Positions 30,897 through 46,255 of a DNA stretch of 64,000 bases are shown here, in pieces. Location: the NCBI RefSeq assembly GCF_964340395.1, contig NC_135567.1, forward strand, positions 15,316,806 through 15,380,805, written 5' to 3'. How positions within the stretch are numbered: position 1 is the stretch's first letter; each line of letters begins with the position of its first letter. Under the pieces are notes generated by a model. That model worked only from the letters and a program-made list of their open reading frames with translations, was not told where the DNA came from and ran no database searches. A program made the translations under genes and the position numbers. The stretch is from Glandiceps talaboti (taxonomy: Eukaryota > Hemichordata > Enteropneusta > Spengelidae).

Positions 30897-31402
30897 TCTC
30901 TCGTTTTCACTTGACTCCGTTGAAACCGCAGTCTGTACAGCTTGCCCGGTATCTGTCTAGTGGTAAAGAAATGAATATGTACACTCCGTTTTACACTCAG
31001 ACATGTGAATGGTGAGACATGGAAATCCCCATTGACTTTGCATATTTGGTACTATAGTAGTCATGGTAACAATCGCCCTCTGAGTCTACTCCGGACATGG
31101 CACGTTCGAGAAACAAAATGTGACTAAAAATAGGAAATGATGTCAACACCACAAGTCTCAACTACTGCTCATGACGAGTAACAGCATTGTTGTTCTTATT
31201 GGCCTTACTCTGAACTACAGATTTGCTTGGCTTTTATACTGTGAACTACTGACTTCACAACTTTGTCCTGTGGTAGAAACCAATACTTACTACGAAACAA
31301 AGCTTGTATTTCATACATTCTATGTCATTTCAATAGCAATAAGTGCAGTTGTAGTGCGCATGTGCAGACTACATGTAATGTGTGTTTCGAAATCTGTATC
31401 AT
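30897..31402. other. Upstream region of member D
   Basis: No gene supported. An acceptor-like CCACTAGACAG lies about 60 bp before the ATG, so a 5' UTR intron is possible. No TATA box matching copies A/B was seen. Confidence 0.35.
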
Positions 31403-31747
31403 AGGCCAAAAAAGTTGTTTCTGGTCAGCGCGCGCTTCACTTAAATTCCCTCACATCGATCTTTTGTGTGTGTTTGTCCAACCCATGCAGTCTGCAAATC
31501 AGCGGGGAAACACAGAAATAACCTTCCCTACTTCGAGTGAAGACAACTGCAGAGCCAATCATGGACAAGCAAATGATATCTGCCCCACATACACACTTGC
31601 TCTAAAGTACTAAATAAAAAGAACAGTAACTGTCATAAATAGTAGACTGAGTGACAGGTTTGTTGAGAATAACAAAAGAAATCGCATCGTCGCACCATTA
31701 TAGACAAAACTGTCCTGACCAGAAACAATTCTTTTCTTTTTTTGGCC
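31403..31747 (+). mobile_element. MITE family M2, copy 2 (~345 bp)
   Basis: The uninterrupted reference copy: GGCCAAAAAAGTTGTTTCTG at the left and its inverted counterpart (CAGAAACAATTCTTTTC...TTTTGGCC) at the right. The internal sequence is shared with 25876-26942 and, inverted, with 41362-41732. Non-coding. Confidence 0.8.
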
Positions 31748-31992
31748 ATACTTGTAATATTTTCTTCAAGAAAAATTTCAATGTGTTAATTTCTCAACTA
31801 AAGAAAATTATCTGTAAGTTAGGGGGACATCATTTACTATACACACCTATTTTGGTTTACAGCCATCGTGTTATTGACAAGTCAAATCTAGTTCATCTGC
31901 ATATATTCTTTGTAACGGAGATATAAACAAGGTGTAGGAATTGAAGCCTACTTTGGAATAAAAGTTACACAGTGTGAGACTAGTTGAGCAAT

Positions 31993-32241
31993 AATAGGGA
32001 ACTTGCAAACCTGCCATCTTGAATGTTGCATCATGGGAAATATGGTAATAAATATCAGCCGATCATTATTGTAAACTATATTGTATGATAGTTTGTAACC
32101 ACAGCTAATCAATTCATGGCTAGCCGGACCTCTATAGGTGTATTCTATTGATAGCTCCAGATTAGATATTGTGAGAACTACAGATAATCCCATAGTCCTT
32201 TGCGTCTGAGCATGCTCAGTCTGGATTGCAAGTTCCCTATT
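31993..32241. mobile_element. MITE family M3, copy 1 (249 bp)
   Basis: Perfect 16-bp terminal inverted repeats AATAGGGAACTTGCAA at both ends. The interior matches 53683-53915 (GTTGCATCATGGGAAAT, GATAATCCCATAGTCCT). Non-coding and non-autonomous. Confidence 0.9.
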
Positions 32242-34127
32242 GGAGGACTGAATTTTTGTTGTTTGGCTTTTTATTGTTCTATCTGAGTTTGTACTAAATT
32301 TAGTTTTGAGTGCAAACCCCAAAAGAATAAAACGTTAAAAAATGACAAACTGAAAATAAAAAAGTAATGCTACAGTTATTGCATTTAAGTTTGAGACACA
32401 ATGCGTAAATTGATATATATATCTTAAGTTTATGTTCTGTGTTTTAAACAATTGTGACTAGATTTTCAATATAGATGGATACTTTTTCTAGTGACTATAT
32501 GTGTCGTGGAGCTTTATCTCAATACAAAGCAGCAATCCCTGGATATAAAAGTGCAATATTTTACCAAGAGGTTTTGTAGAGTGAACGAAATACATCTCGT
32601 GCATATATTAAATTCACTGGTCAAAACCGACTGGTATACCATTCTCAGGGGATGGTTGACTGCTTAAATATATTAAGCAGTATATACTGGTGTAATATAA
32701 TACATAGTATGCCATGCATGAGCCAGGTTTAACAAAAAATGAAACATTTTTAATAATCGCAGAAAAAGTTTATATAAATATGGAAGACTCCAAAAAAGAA
32801 TAAAGGAAAAGAAGGTATGTCTTACTTCCGGTAGGCCTAGCACGTTGTTTGGTGTACTTTGCACTTGCATGGATATTTGTTTTGAATACAAATACGAATA
32901 CATACAATGACACTCCTACTGGCAGATGATAGACCTTTCTCTGTTCTAAGTGTTCTTTGTCCAATCACCATTAAACTCGATGCGATAAACGTTCAGTCTA
33001 CTATGTGTCTTATTCTGTCACAATCAACAGAGGGAAAATGGCGGAAGTCAGGGCCTGGTGAAATTCTCCGGGGTCGGAGGTGTCGATGAAATTTTCCATC
33101 GAGCCAGCAAAAAGACTCTGAACATGGGGCATCTCACCTCCTCCTAATTTTGCGTACAATAACAATTTTTTTACACATTCTTTTAGTTTTTCCAATGTAT
33201 TGAGTTACAAACACAACGCTTGTCAATGTTCTCATTGATTAGTCAAGTAGAAAGCCATGCTAAAATTGTTTCATAAATTAAAAATTCCATATAAATACCC
33301 AATCGTCATCAATATGGCCACTTTAACATCATACAACCATAGACCCAAAGGGCTATACTGATACAATCAATCAAAAAAGATATTCAATTACAACAGATGT
33401 CGATACATAATCTATTAATTTTAATTATTCATTCGAAAAAACAATTTTTGAAATATTTCAAAAATTACAATATACAAGTGAAAATTAATAAATCTTCATC
33501 TATCATGTTGGCCTAAGAACACAGACTTATTCTCTTGACATGTTTTTTTTTTTTCAAACTGGTCATGCGGATAACTTGAAAACTATTCATCTGATCAAAA
33601 AGAGAAACATTTTTTTTTTGGAAACAGCAGAGAAATCATTTTTCCTGATCGAGACGTTAGAGCTTTGGATGGATAGGTTATACGTCAGAGGATAAGGTTA
33701 GTATTGAGTCACATCGAATTCTGAAGTCGTGAACTGCGGCATGTGATGTCCAGCAATGGCAACTCCCATATTTACCTTTTAAGAAAACATGTTTACACCA
33801 AATACGTACTGGCTGCAAGCCAACATATTTACAGACACTATCAAGCAGGTCGTGTCACAAGAGCAAACAAACCACATCATGTGATGTGACCAGCCGTGGA
33901 AATTTCCATATTTATAAAATGTTTATAGCTAGGTACTTACTTATTGGACACCAGCCAATGCAGCAACAACATGAGTCACAACTATTTTGTCCAGCTTCAA
34001 CGAATTTCGAAGGGGTGAAAACTGGTACAATGTCGTGACGTTAGAAGTAAAGAACTCACACTGAAAATGAAAATTTCGCCATGTAATATTAAATTAGCTC
34101 GGACAGGACTAACATTGCAGTGGTATC

Positions 34128-34160
<33 letters not shown>

Positions 34161-35219
34161 GCAGCAACAACAACTCCACCATTGTTAAATCTGCAGTGAA
34201 GCTGTAACTTTGCTAATTTTTCGAAAAGACAACCTACAATATTTTACAGAAAATTCATTAAATGTCAATAATTAGACATTGTATATGTCAATTGTGGTGT
34301 ATTTTAGATATAAATAGTATAGTAATAAGTTGAAATCGTGATTCACTGGGAGTTTTGGGTGCGGACCCACAAATCAATTTAATTGGATACATTGCATCAT
34401 ACTATGTGAACTGCTTGACACATATATTTACCCACAGGTGATTCAATACCTTTCTCAATGTACGATATTATGTGTTAATCATTGTGTCGAAAATCAACAG
34501 TTTCAGAAGACAATTCAGTTGCAGTTGTGCAAGATATTTTTATGTGAAAATTAAGACTCGACTTAGAGTTCGTACGTTTGAATGTCTCGAACACCTATGC
34601 CAAGAATACGGGAACAGTGATTGTTCCAGGATTTGAATCCATCCCATCCCATGCCTTCATTTTTGGATTTTATATTAAATTGTTTTATTGTATTCGTGTT
34701 GCAGATTACAGGTTGTTTTTTGTTAGATAACAATATTTCAATGAAATGGTGAACTCCCCTGCCCTGTAGCTGTAGACACATAACAAGTTCTCTTCGAATT
34801 TTTTTTTATCACAACAACACTTCAAATAAATGTCTTGGCGATATGATGTTATTTTCACGTAATGCTTTATTTATATTTTTTAAATGATGAAATCTTGAAA
34901 GAAATGCAGAATTAATTGTTACTTAAACTATGAATATGTAACCACACTCTGACAAAAAATTCACAGTAGCAAATTCGTCCAGAAAAGTTGTCAGTTTTAT
35001 AGTCTTTGATAGATGGCGCTATTTAGAAAGTTACTCTCATGAAACATGTTTACTCGATCCAAGGAACCAAGACATTTAGAGCTCTACCGTTTATTGTGAC
35101 ACTAAATAAATTATTCATTGATGAAATTTTAGTTTTGACCCAAAACGCTATAATATAGAAACGGTATGCATATTAAAGACTTCCAATGTTATTGGCCTAG
35201 AAAGATGTAATTAGATTTA
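32242..35219. other. Intergenic, repeat fragments only
   Basis: Contains a single arm of foldback family M4 (about 33185-33335, ACCCAATCGTCATCAATATG) and a (CAA)n microsatellite at about 34129-34172. At 33030-33060 a GC-richer AAAATGGCGGAAG with a donor-like GGCCTG|GTGAAA resembles a first exon, but its frame stops after seven codons if unspliced and no second exon was found. No gene is called. Confidence 0.4.
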
Positions 35220-35490
35220 ATAATTATTCTTCAAGATTTTCTTTGTTCGGCTCAGGAAAATACGGATGACCTTGTCACAAGTACTTTCAAGCTGAATGAA
35301 GACATATATTAGGGAATAATGTAATAATACCTCTTCAAGCAAAATTTATGAAATTTCTTGAAAAATAATGGTGATTTGACTCATATTTCGCGCCCCACAA
35401 AACAAGTGACGTAAACACGGGTTGTCGTTACATAGAACGGCCAGGGTATATCATCCATATTTTCTGTTCAAAGACAATAACTTAGCTTAA
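35220..35490 (+). repeat. Interspersed repeat R3 (four copies in window)
   Basis: Shares CATAGAACGGCCAGGGTATA and CATATTTTCTGTTCAAAGA with copies at 43060-43310 and 55405-55600 (opposite orientation) and 59640-59975 (same orientation). Consensus parts include TTCAGCCAAGAAAAATATGA, CTAAGG.GCCTTGTCA and a terminal GGCTTGTGCATGGTATAAT. No protein; ends unclear. Confidence 0.6.
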
Positions 35491-35788
35491 GTATGATATA
35501 GTACTCATTAAAATATACAAATGGACAAAAATAGAAGAGCAGATGGTGGTTCGTTTTTATTTTATTTTCTATGTAAAGCATTACCTACAAGTGGTAAATA
35601 GAGTAAATACTGAACAACATATGATACATGCAACTGTGTTGCAAGGGCATGTGGCTGGAAACACTTCTGCGCATGAGCATACCAAACAGAATTATGTAAA
35701 TTACCATGCCCATATAACGTTATAGCTACAACTATATAATGATATGATAAGACAGTGCAACACTGAACATCATAAGTTTGGTTGTATG

Positions 35789-35792
35789 TTTA

Positions 35793-35794
<2 letters not shown>
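35789..35794 (-). terminator. Poly(A) signal overlapping the stop codon
   Basis: Minus-strand AATAAA overlaps the TAA stop of the WAP/VWC gene (GTTTAATAAAC). If used, the 3' UTR would be only about 20-40 nt. Confidence 0.4.
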
Positions 35795-39272
<3,478 letters not shown>

Positions 39273-41361
39273 ATTTTATAGGTATTAATTCCAAAAAGCT
39301 GCTATAGAAATTTAACACAACATCATAGCGACAGTGTGATATCACAGCCCCATCAAAGATACTATGTATATACGTTCTAGAGCACAGATTGTGTGTGAAT
39401 TTTATGTGGTTGACATACACAAGTGGATGAATCAATACTTTACATGTTGTCTTTATCGAATACGTATTCCCTGGGTGGTTAAAAAATATCAACATATGTT
39501 CCTTGATATATCAGAAATGTACATAGTTCATGTGAACATACATTTTGTGATTGATTTTTTTTAAGCAGAGTGTATGTTCATGGTCGGTTTTCTCACTGGG
39601 TTGACTTAAAAACTGTGTCAACATGCCACAACATGGCTACAGTGTCCGATCAAAGGCCTGCATTAATGTCAGTATTGTACTAGCAGTATTATATCTATGG
39701 CTTCATGTATTTTGTAAAGTAAAATGGCATCTAAATATATGTTTGTGATCATTATTAATCAAAACACAGAGCATTGTATATTTGGGCAACAACCATAGCT
39801 GTTCTGTTTGTAGGTATGGGATTCACCCTAAATCTATCAACTGCTTGCAATTGGCAAATATACTATTTATTTAGTGACTGACGATCAATTCTACTATTTA
39901 GAGTTTTGCCCATGTAATCGATAAATTAACAATTGTGGCACCATAACCCAAATAATAAGTTGTATAATTTAGTGATACGAGGTGAAAATGTTTGTGAAAA
40001 AATAACACCTTTCAAGTTTTGCAGGCATATATTTTTTATTTACCAATACATAGCATTGTCATTATACAAAATTCCTTAGAATCTCATCTACACAAATCAG
40101 TTCACTGTCCCTTTTCAGTCGAATATTGTAGTTGACAAAATCTTTATATATACACAATATAATCATATTGATTTACATAAACATCTGTTACAAATACCTA
40201 TTTATTCCCAAAGCAAAAATTTGCATACATCACACATAATCAAAATGCAAGTTTTATTTAATTATTCGTCACACACAAAAAGGAATACACTTACAATCAC
40301 TAGGAAAAAAAAGAAAATTCATACATCACAAAAAATGAAAGACACAAGCTAAGTTTTGAAACTGTACTGGCAATAGTAAAAACAGAGCTAATGAGTGGCC
40401 AGTCCTCATTTAAAGAGATTACAGGTTAAGTAGTCAAATGGAATTCATATCTACTTGTGATGATAATCTCAAATGAATGAATGAGTGAATGAATGAATGA
40501 ATGAATGAAATTTATTTCACCAGATAACAGGAATACGCTACACTTTCAAAGAAACAATGATACAAATATACAATATGAATACAAAAGATATACACAATTG
40601 TTATCTGATGTGGACCATGGAAATAGTTCAGTGGAATTAGTCATGTCAATGGACCATACATTTTTCTACATTTCAATTTGATAATGGGACGCAATGAAAT
40701 TAAGTTGGTAGTGCCTTGATGTGTTCTATGTATTGATTGAGTTTTTCATTTTCATAGATTTTGTTAAATTTAATGACGTGCAGTTAACAGGGATATATTT
40801 GATAAAGTTGATATCTGGAAATGTTCAGTGTCATTTAGGATGTGGAAAATGTATTCATGGAAAGTATACAGAATGTGTAATCTGTTTAATATCATGAATT
40901 TTGTGATTTTGAACATTTGAATGCAGATTCAAGAAATACCAGATTATGCAAATAACATTGCCAGGTGTAAATGAATACCAATATTATGCAAATCTATAAA
41001 TACATTTGCATAATGGGATTTAGAACATCCACATAGACTGACCCCATAAATATCAGATAATGCAAATGTATTTCCAGGTGTACATGTATACGAATATCAT
41101 GCGAATCTATAAATACAATTGCATAATGGGATTTAGAAGATCCAATTGCACTGATACCATAAATATCAGATTATGTAAATGTATTGCCAGGTGTGAATGA
41201 ACACTGGTATTAATTATTTTATGCAAATTATACATTTACATAATGCAATTCTGTTTGAATTAAATTCTCAAATTGTACCAGATTTACATTGTAACAGATA
41301 ATATAAATCATCTTTTCAACGGCAGGATTCATAATTATTTGAGTATGGTGATACAATGATG
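39273..41361. other. Intergenic with tandem and tail repeats
   Basis: No gene seen. A (TGAA)n run at about 40473-40510 followed by ATTTATTTCACCAGATAACA resembles the 3' tail of a non-LTR retrotransposon of CR1/L2 type in reverse orientation. A ~127-bp tandem repeat (two to three units; AATACATTTGCATAATGGGA) fills about 40930-41235. Confidence 0.45.
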
Positions 41362-41732
41362 TATCAAAAGAGATAATTGTTTCTGATCAGGACAGTTTGT
41401 CTAAAATGGTGCGATGACACATTTTTTTTTTTTAAGTTCTTGACAAACCTGTCACTCAGTTTACTAATTATGGCAGTTACCGTTCTTTTTACTTAGTACT
41501 TTAGAGCAAGTGTGTATGTGGGGCAGATGTCATTTGATTGTTCATGATTGGCTTTGCAGTTGTCTTCACTGAAGTAGGGAGGGTTATTTTTGTGTTTCCC
41601 ACGGATCTGCAGACTGCAGGGGCTGGACAAACACACAATAAAAAAACATGATTTAGCTAAATATACTAGGTAAAATAGGTATTTAAGTGATGCGCCAGAA
41701 AGAAATCTGGTTTTTTGGGGGTTTTTTTTGCC
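41362..41732 (-). mobile_element. MITE family M2, copy 3 (inverted)
   Basis: Reverse orientation of 31403-31747: ATAATTGTTTCTGATCAGGA at the left, GTGTATGTGGGGCAGATGTC inside, and GCGCCAGAAAGAAATCTGG with a T/G run ending GCC at the right. About 370 bp with a short extra segment near 41640-41690. Confidence 0.75.
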
Positions 41733-43059
41733 TTATGACACCATCAACAAAGTGATTATTGAATGCAGGTCTAGGGTAAAACAAATATAATTTACAATTG
41801 GAGAGAATAAGAAGTCAAGATTTTAAATCTCTCTAATTTTGAAAAAAGATTGAAAAAAAACTAATAATTCAATTCCTATGAAGACGAGTTTCTTTGTACA
41901 TTCTTCATAAAATATTAAGTAAATTTGAAAGACAGAAACTAGAATAGTTTGTATCATATTAACTGTGAAAATATATCTTTTGAAATTATTTTCAGTTTTC
42001 CTTGTAAGATTTTTTCTCCTACAACAAAATCTCAGTCACAATACTTTTATAATCATCATTAACGTTTATACTGATGCCAATTATTTATATGTTTTTGTTT
42101 GTATTATTTCCGAACTCACAGCATAAATAATTTATCCAGTATATTTCGGCTAAATCACTCGGCCTTCATCAACTGTTATTGTATATAATTCAATAACATA
42201 GACTTATCATATATTGGTCATCGTCACAAACCACAGATTGTTTTACGGCAACGTTCTTAACGAGCCTGCCACTTTATTTCGAAGTGTAGTGGTAGAAATA
42301 ATAACTCTGGTTTGCGAGAATGATAATGGTGAGCAATTTAACTGAAGTGTACTACATATATTATTTATACTTTAGTTCGGAACTAATACAAAATATGATT
42401 CCAGAGAACAGAAACAACATTTTTTGTTTGTAGTGAAAGTTAGACTAACTTACTTAGATCCAGGCAAACAGCTAATATTTCATCTCAATGAAATAAAATC
42501 CTTCAGTCTGTTTGCCGAGTGATTTACCTAACATATACTACTGGTAGGTAAATTATTTACGATCTGAGTTGAGAACTCAAAATATGATACCAGAGCAAGA
42601 AAACATTTTTGGTTGTACTGAAAGTAAGTTCCAGGCAAACAGCTAATATCTGAATTAAGTAAAATTCCCAGTGATTGCATTACTGTATGTGGTAACTGAA
42701 TTCATATCTAAGTAAAGTACAATAAAAACACACCATTTTCTTAACTTTATAAAAAATAATTACAACACAGAATAGTTTGTCATCAAAGAAATTGATAAAA
42801 TATTATTAAATAACTAATATTTGAAAAAAGGAACTTAGTGTCTTTAGTGAGCTTTCATTACTGACAAAATCTCAATTCATATATTTACATTTATACATAT
42901 AATACCCGAAATAGGTAATATTCTTGAGTCAAAATGGTTGATTGGTTTATAGTGGCCAACTAACAATGTGACAATATTCATCTTTTTGGATTATAGAATT
43001 GAGTTTTTTAAATAAAACCGTACATTGATTTTGAACCAATAATGAGTTTGAGAAATTTT
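41733..43059. other. Intergenic, no gene seen
   Basis: AT-rich. A diverged pair of ~225-bp segments (about 42370-42510 and 42570-42660) shares CCAGGCAAACAGCTAATAT and CAAAATATGAT.CCAGAG. Confidence 0.4.
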
Positions 43060-43310
43060 TGAAACATGCCATCGTAATGATATGTGATATTATACCATGC
43101 ACAAGCCAAGTTATTATCTTTGAACAGAAAATATGGATTATATACCTTGGTCGCTCTACATCACGACAACCTGTTTCTATGTCACAGGTTCTGATGTGCT
43201 CAAAACATTCCAAATTGCTTTTATTTTGCCTGATTTTCATAAAATATATTAGTCCCCTATATTTTTCTTTTTTCACCCAGAAAATATTCATGACCTGAGG
43301 GTTTATCGCT
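43060..43310 (-). repeat. Interspersed repeat R3, copy 2
   Basis: Contains CCATGCACAAGCCAAG and GAACAGAAAATATGGATTAT. It is followed directly by the 43.3-kb tandem array, whose unit (GTGACAAGGCCCCTTAGGTC) is itself part of the R3 consensus seen at 59.7 kb. Confidence 0.65.
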
Positions 43311-43317
43311 ACTTGTG

Positions 43318-43560
43318 TAGTGACTAATATGTAGTGACAAGGCCCCTTAGGTAACTTATCTAGTGACTCGTAGTGGCAAGGCCCCTTAGGTAACTCATAT
43401 AGTGACTCATGGTGGGAAGGCCCCTTAGGTCACTCATATAGTGACTTGTAGTGACAAGGCCCCTTAGGTCATTCATCTAGTGACTTGTAGTGACAAGGCC
43501 CCTTAGGTCACTCATCTAGTGACTTGTAGTGACAAGGCCCCTTAGGTCAATCATGTTTCC
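43318..43560. repeat. ~41-bp tandem array expanded from R3
   Basis: Six units of GTGACTTGTAGTGACAAGGC plus CCCTTAGGTCACTCATCTA. A single further unit with the same neighbour (TTGGCTGAATGAAGA) occurs at 44352-44420. Confidence 0.9.
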
Positions 43561-44639
43561 CTTGGCTGAATGAAGAAAATATTGGAGAATATAATATCTA
43601 CATGTAATTATAGTTTCAATATGGAAGTGGATGTACAGTGGTGGGACAAGTACTTGTGGGGAAATAATAAATATATAAATTATAATGAAATATTACAATC
43701 ATGCTACAGTGAGCTTCATAAGTTAATTAAAATACACGTAAAGAATCAACACCTGAAGTTTCATACCCAAAAGATAGTTTTGATATGCTTAACAAAATAA
43801 TGAAAAGGTCATGATTCTGTAGAAAACTAAGTAATAATTTATAATTTTATAAATTAGTATCAATATTCAGCATTATCACAAATGTGAATACTTGTCCTGC
43901 TGCAAGTGGTATTTGCACTGGAGTACAATGTGAAATCATCATTTCTGTGTACCTGTATGCAAATAATATGCAAATGAGTATGTTCATACTTGATCCTAAA
44001 GGTTTGTCACTACTTGTCTAGTGACTTATAGAAGTATTACTTGTCTGTGCTGTCTTCTGAATTTTTTAACCTTCATATTTGAAAGAACTTTTACCCAGCA
44101 AGCAATTTTCATAAGTCATTGGTACCCTTTCTTCTGAAACATTTTATTGGTGTGTTTCTTTTTCTGTGTTTTCGTCGCTGTTGTATTATTTTTCATTTTT
44201 AGTTGTTAGTTTGTTGTACAAAGCACTGAGACGTAGTGTAGTACATTTAGTGTGTAGTACACTGCACTGAGATGTAGTGTAATGCATTTAGTTTGTTGTA
44301 CAATGCACTGTGACGTAGTGTACACGTTTCTTTAAGAATTAAATAATAATAATAGTGACAAGGCCCCTAAGGCCACTCATATTTTCTTTGGCTGAATGAA
44401 GACAAATATTGCAGAATAATATCTATACCTTGTATTTCTTTGATCAAATAATTTTTAGATGTTTAGATGTTTTAATCAAGTGTCATCACATCAGTGTTAT
44501 AATATTAATAGACTCATGAGGATTCATTTTCTCTCGACCAATATTTTCTACAGCTCTGCCAAATAACCGTTTTTTTGCAAACCTAGATTTTAGGCCTAAT
44601 CTTAAGTGTGCTCTTCACAACCAGAAATTTTCATGTCAG

Positions 44640-44940
44640 ATTTCTAATAATGATAATAATAATCTTTTTATTTTACTGGATAGTTCTTTAAGCATATATA
44701 AACACTTGTCTATGTAGAAGTCCAGTGAGGGCTATCCCTATTGGGTTCAGTGTTAATGCAGGAGGAAACTGGAGTACCCAGGGAAAACTTGCGTTGTTCG
44801 GTAGAGTCAAACTGAACAACACTCTTCTTACTTACAGCATGGTAAATTTAAACAAACCTGTATGTGTCGAACCCTGTCCGCAGTGGTAAGAGGAAAGTGG
44901 TTTACTAAATGTTTAACCTTTACACGGCAAGGTTACATTA
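44640..44940 (-). repeat. SINE-like interspersed repeat
   Basis: GGAGGAAACTGGAGTACCCA, GTCAAACTGAACAACACTC and CGAACCCTGTCCGCAGTGG, with an ATAATAATAAT tail at the left end. The GGAGGAAACYGGAGTACCC word is widespread in short repeats of aquatic invertebrates. Its AATAAA-like hexamer at 44667-44672 could also serve the upstream TIR gene. Confidence 0.5.
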
Positions 44941-45070
44941 TGTTCAGTACCATGTACAAACACTATACACTGATATCATACATAAAATCCCCTCTCTCTG
45001 AAAAATAGACTCAACCCAGTTATACATGACAATGGGATTATTCCATTCTTTGTAAATGATGGGGTTATCA

Positions 45071-46050
45071 TCAAAGCAGAATGTCCAAAGCTTCTGTAAA
45101 TTTGAGGATGTCGACAAGTCTTGTGAGTCCAACATCTTGTTTCAGAGAAGTGTAGAAGAACTCTGGAGCTTCTTGTCTGAGTCTCTGTAATTGTACAAGT
45201 AGTCTGCCGTTGTACTCTGAAAAGTGATCTTTGTGACTGAAAGAAAAAAAGCATCAGGTAGTTAGGAATTATGAAAATATGGAAGAATATGGAACTTTTA
45301 GCTATTAGTCGATTTATCAAATTTTTGATAATTCTTATAAACTGAATATTAAAGTGGCCATATGGATGAGAATTGGGTATTTATTTTGGATTTTCATTTG
45401 ATAAAACAGCTTCACTATGTTCTTCTACTTGAAAAAATAAAGCGAAAGGACATATACCAAGTTTATGTTCGCAACTCAATAAAATGCAAAACATTAAACA
45501 ATGTGTAAAATGTTTGTTATTGTACGTACATTATTAAACATTTACCAGAGATTACTTACACTGGTGCACACATACACTAGTGGTACTTTCACTGCAGTGC
45601 AATACAGAAAACATCATTGTATACCTACATGCAAATGATATGCAAATGAGGATGTGATCGTTCCTTCTACATGAAAGCATGTGATCAGATAGTGTCATTC
45701 TTATGGAAATTTGTTGTTTCGGATAGATGTGTAATAATAACAGAACCCCATGTTACATCAGTGCCAGTGTGGGCATTTAGGTATTTGCACTCAAAATTTT
45801 TAGCTTTTAACATCTCGTAACTATGGCAACCACTTACCATTCAAGCCCTATTTCACAGACCCAATTCTGTACATCATCTGAGTTCCAGCATGAAACGTTG
45901 TGACAATTAAGTATTGGTAAACTACTACATGTAGTTATCTTCTTAGCTTGTACAGGTTCTGAAAAATATATAATATTTTATTATTTATGAAAAAATTACA
46001 AAACTGGTGATTAATTAGGGGAATATACATGTACCTTTGGTGACTGACAT

Positions 46051-46089
<39 letters not shown>

Positions 46090-46224
46090 TGTACCTTAGG
46101 TGACTGACATTTCATCATCATCATCATCAACAACAACAACAACAACAACAACAACAGCAACAACAACAGTAACAACAACAACAACAACAACAGCAACAGC
46201 AACAACAGCAACAACAGCAGCAGC

Positions 46225-46255
<31 letters not shown>

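Noticed and set aside
31948-32322. A 124-residue minus-strand frame
   Set aside because: It spans MITE M3 end to end; the second M3 copy at 53.7 kb does not keep the frame.
33010-33195. Minus-strand frame and plus-strand AAAATGGCGGAAG start context
   Set aside because: Neither strand could be connected to a second exon and the peptide was not recognised; left as unannotated.
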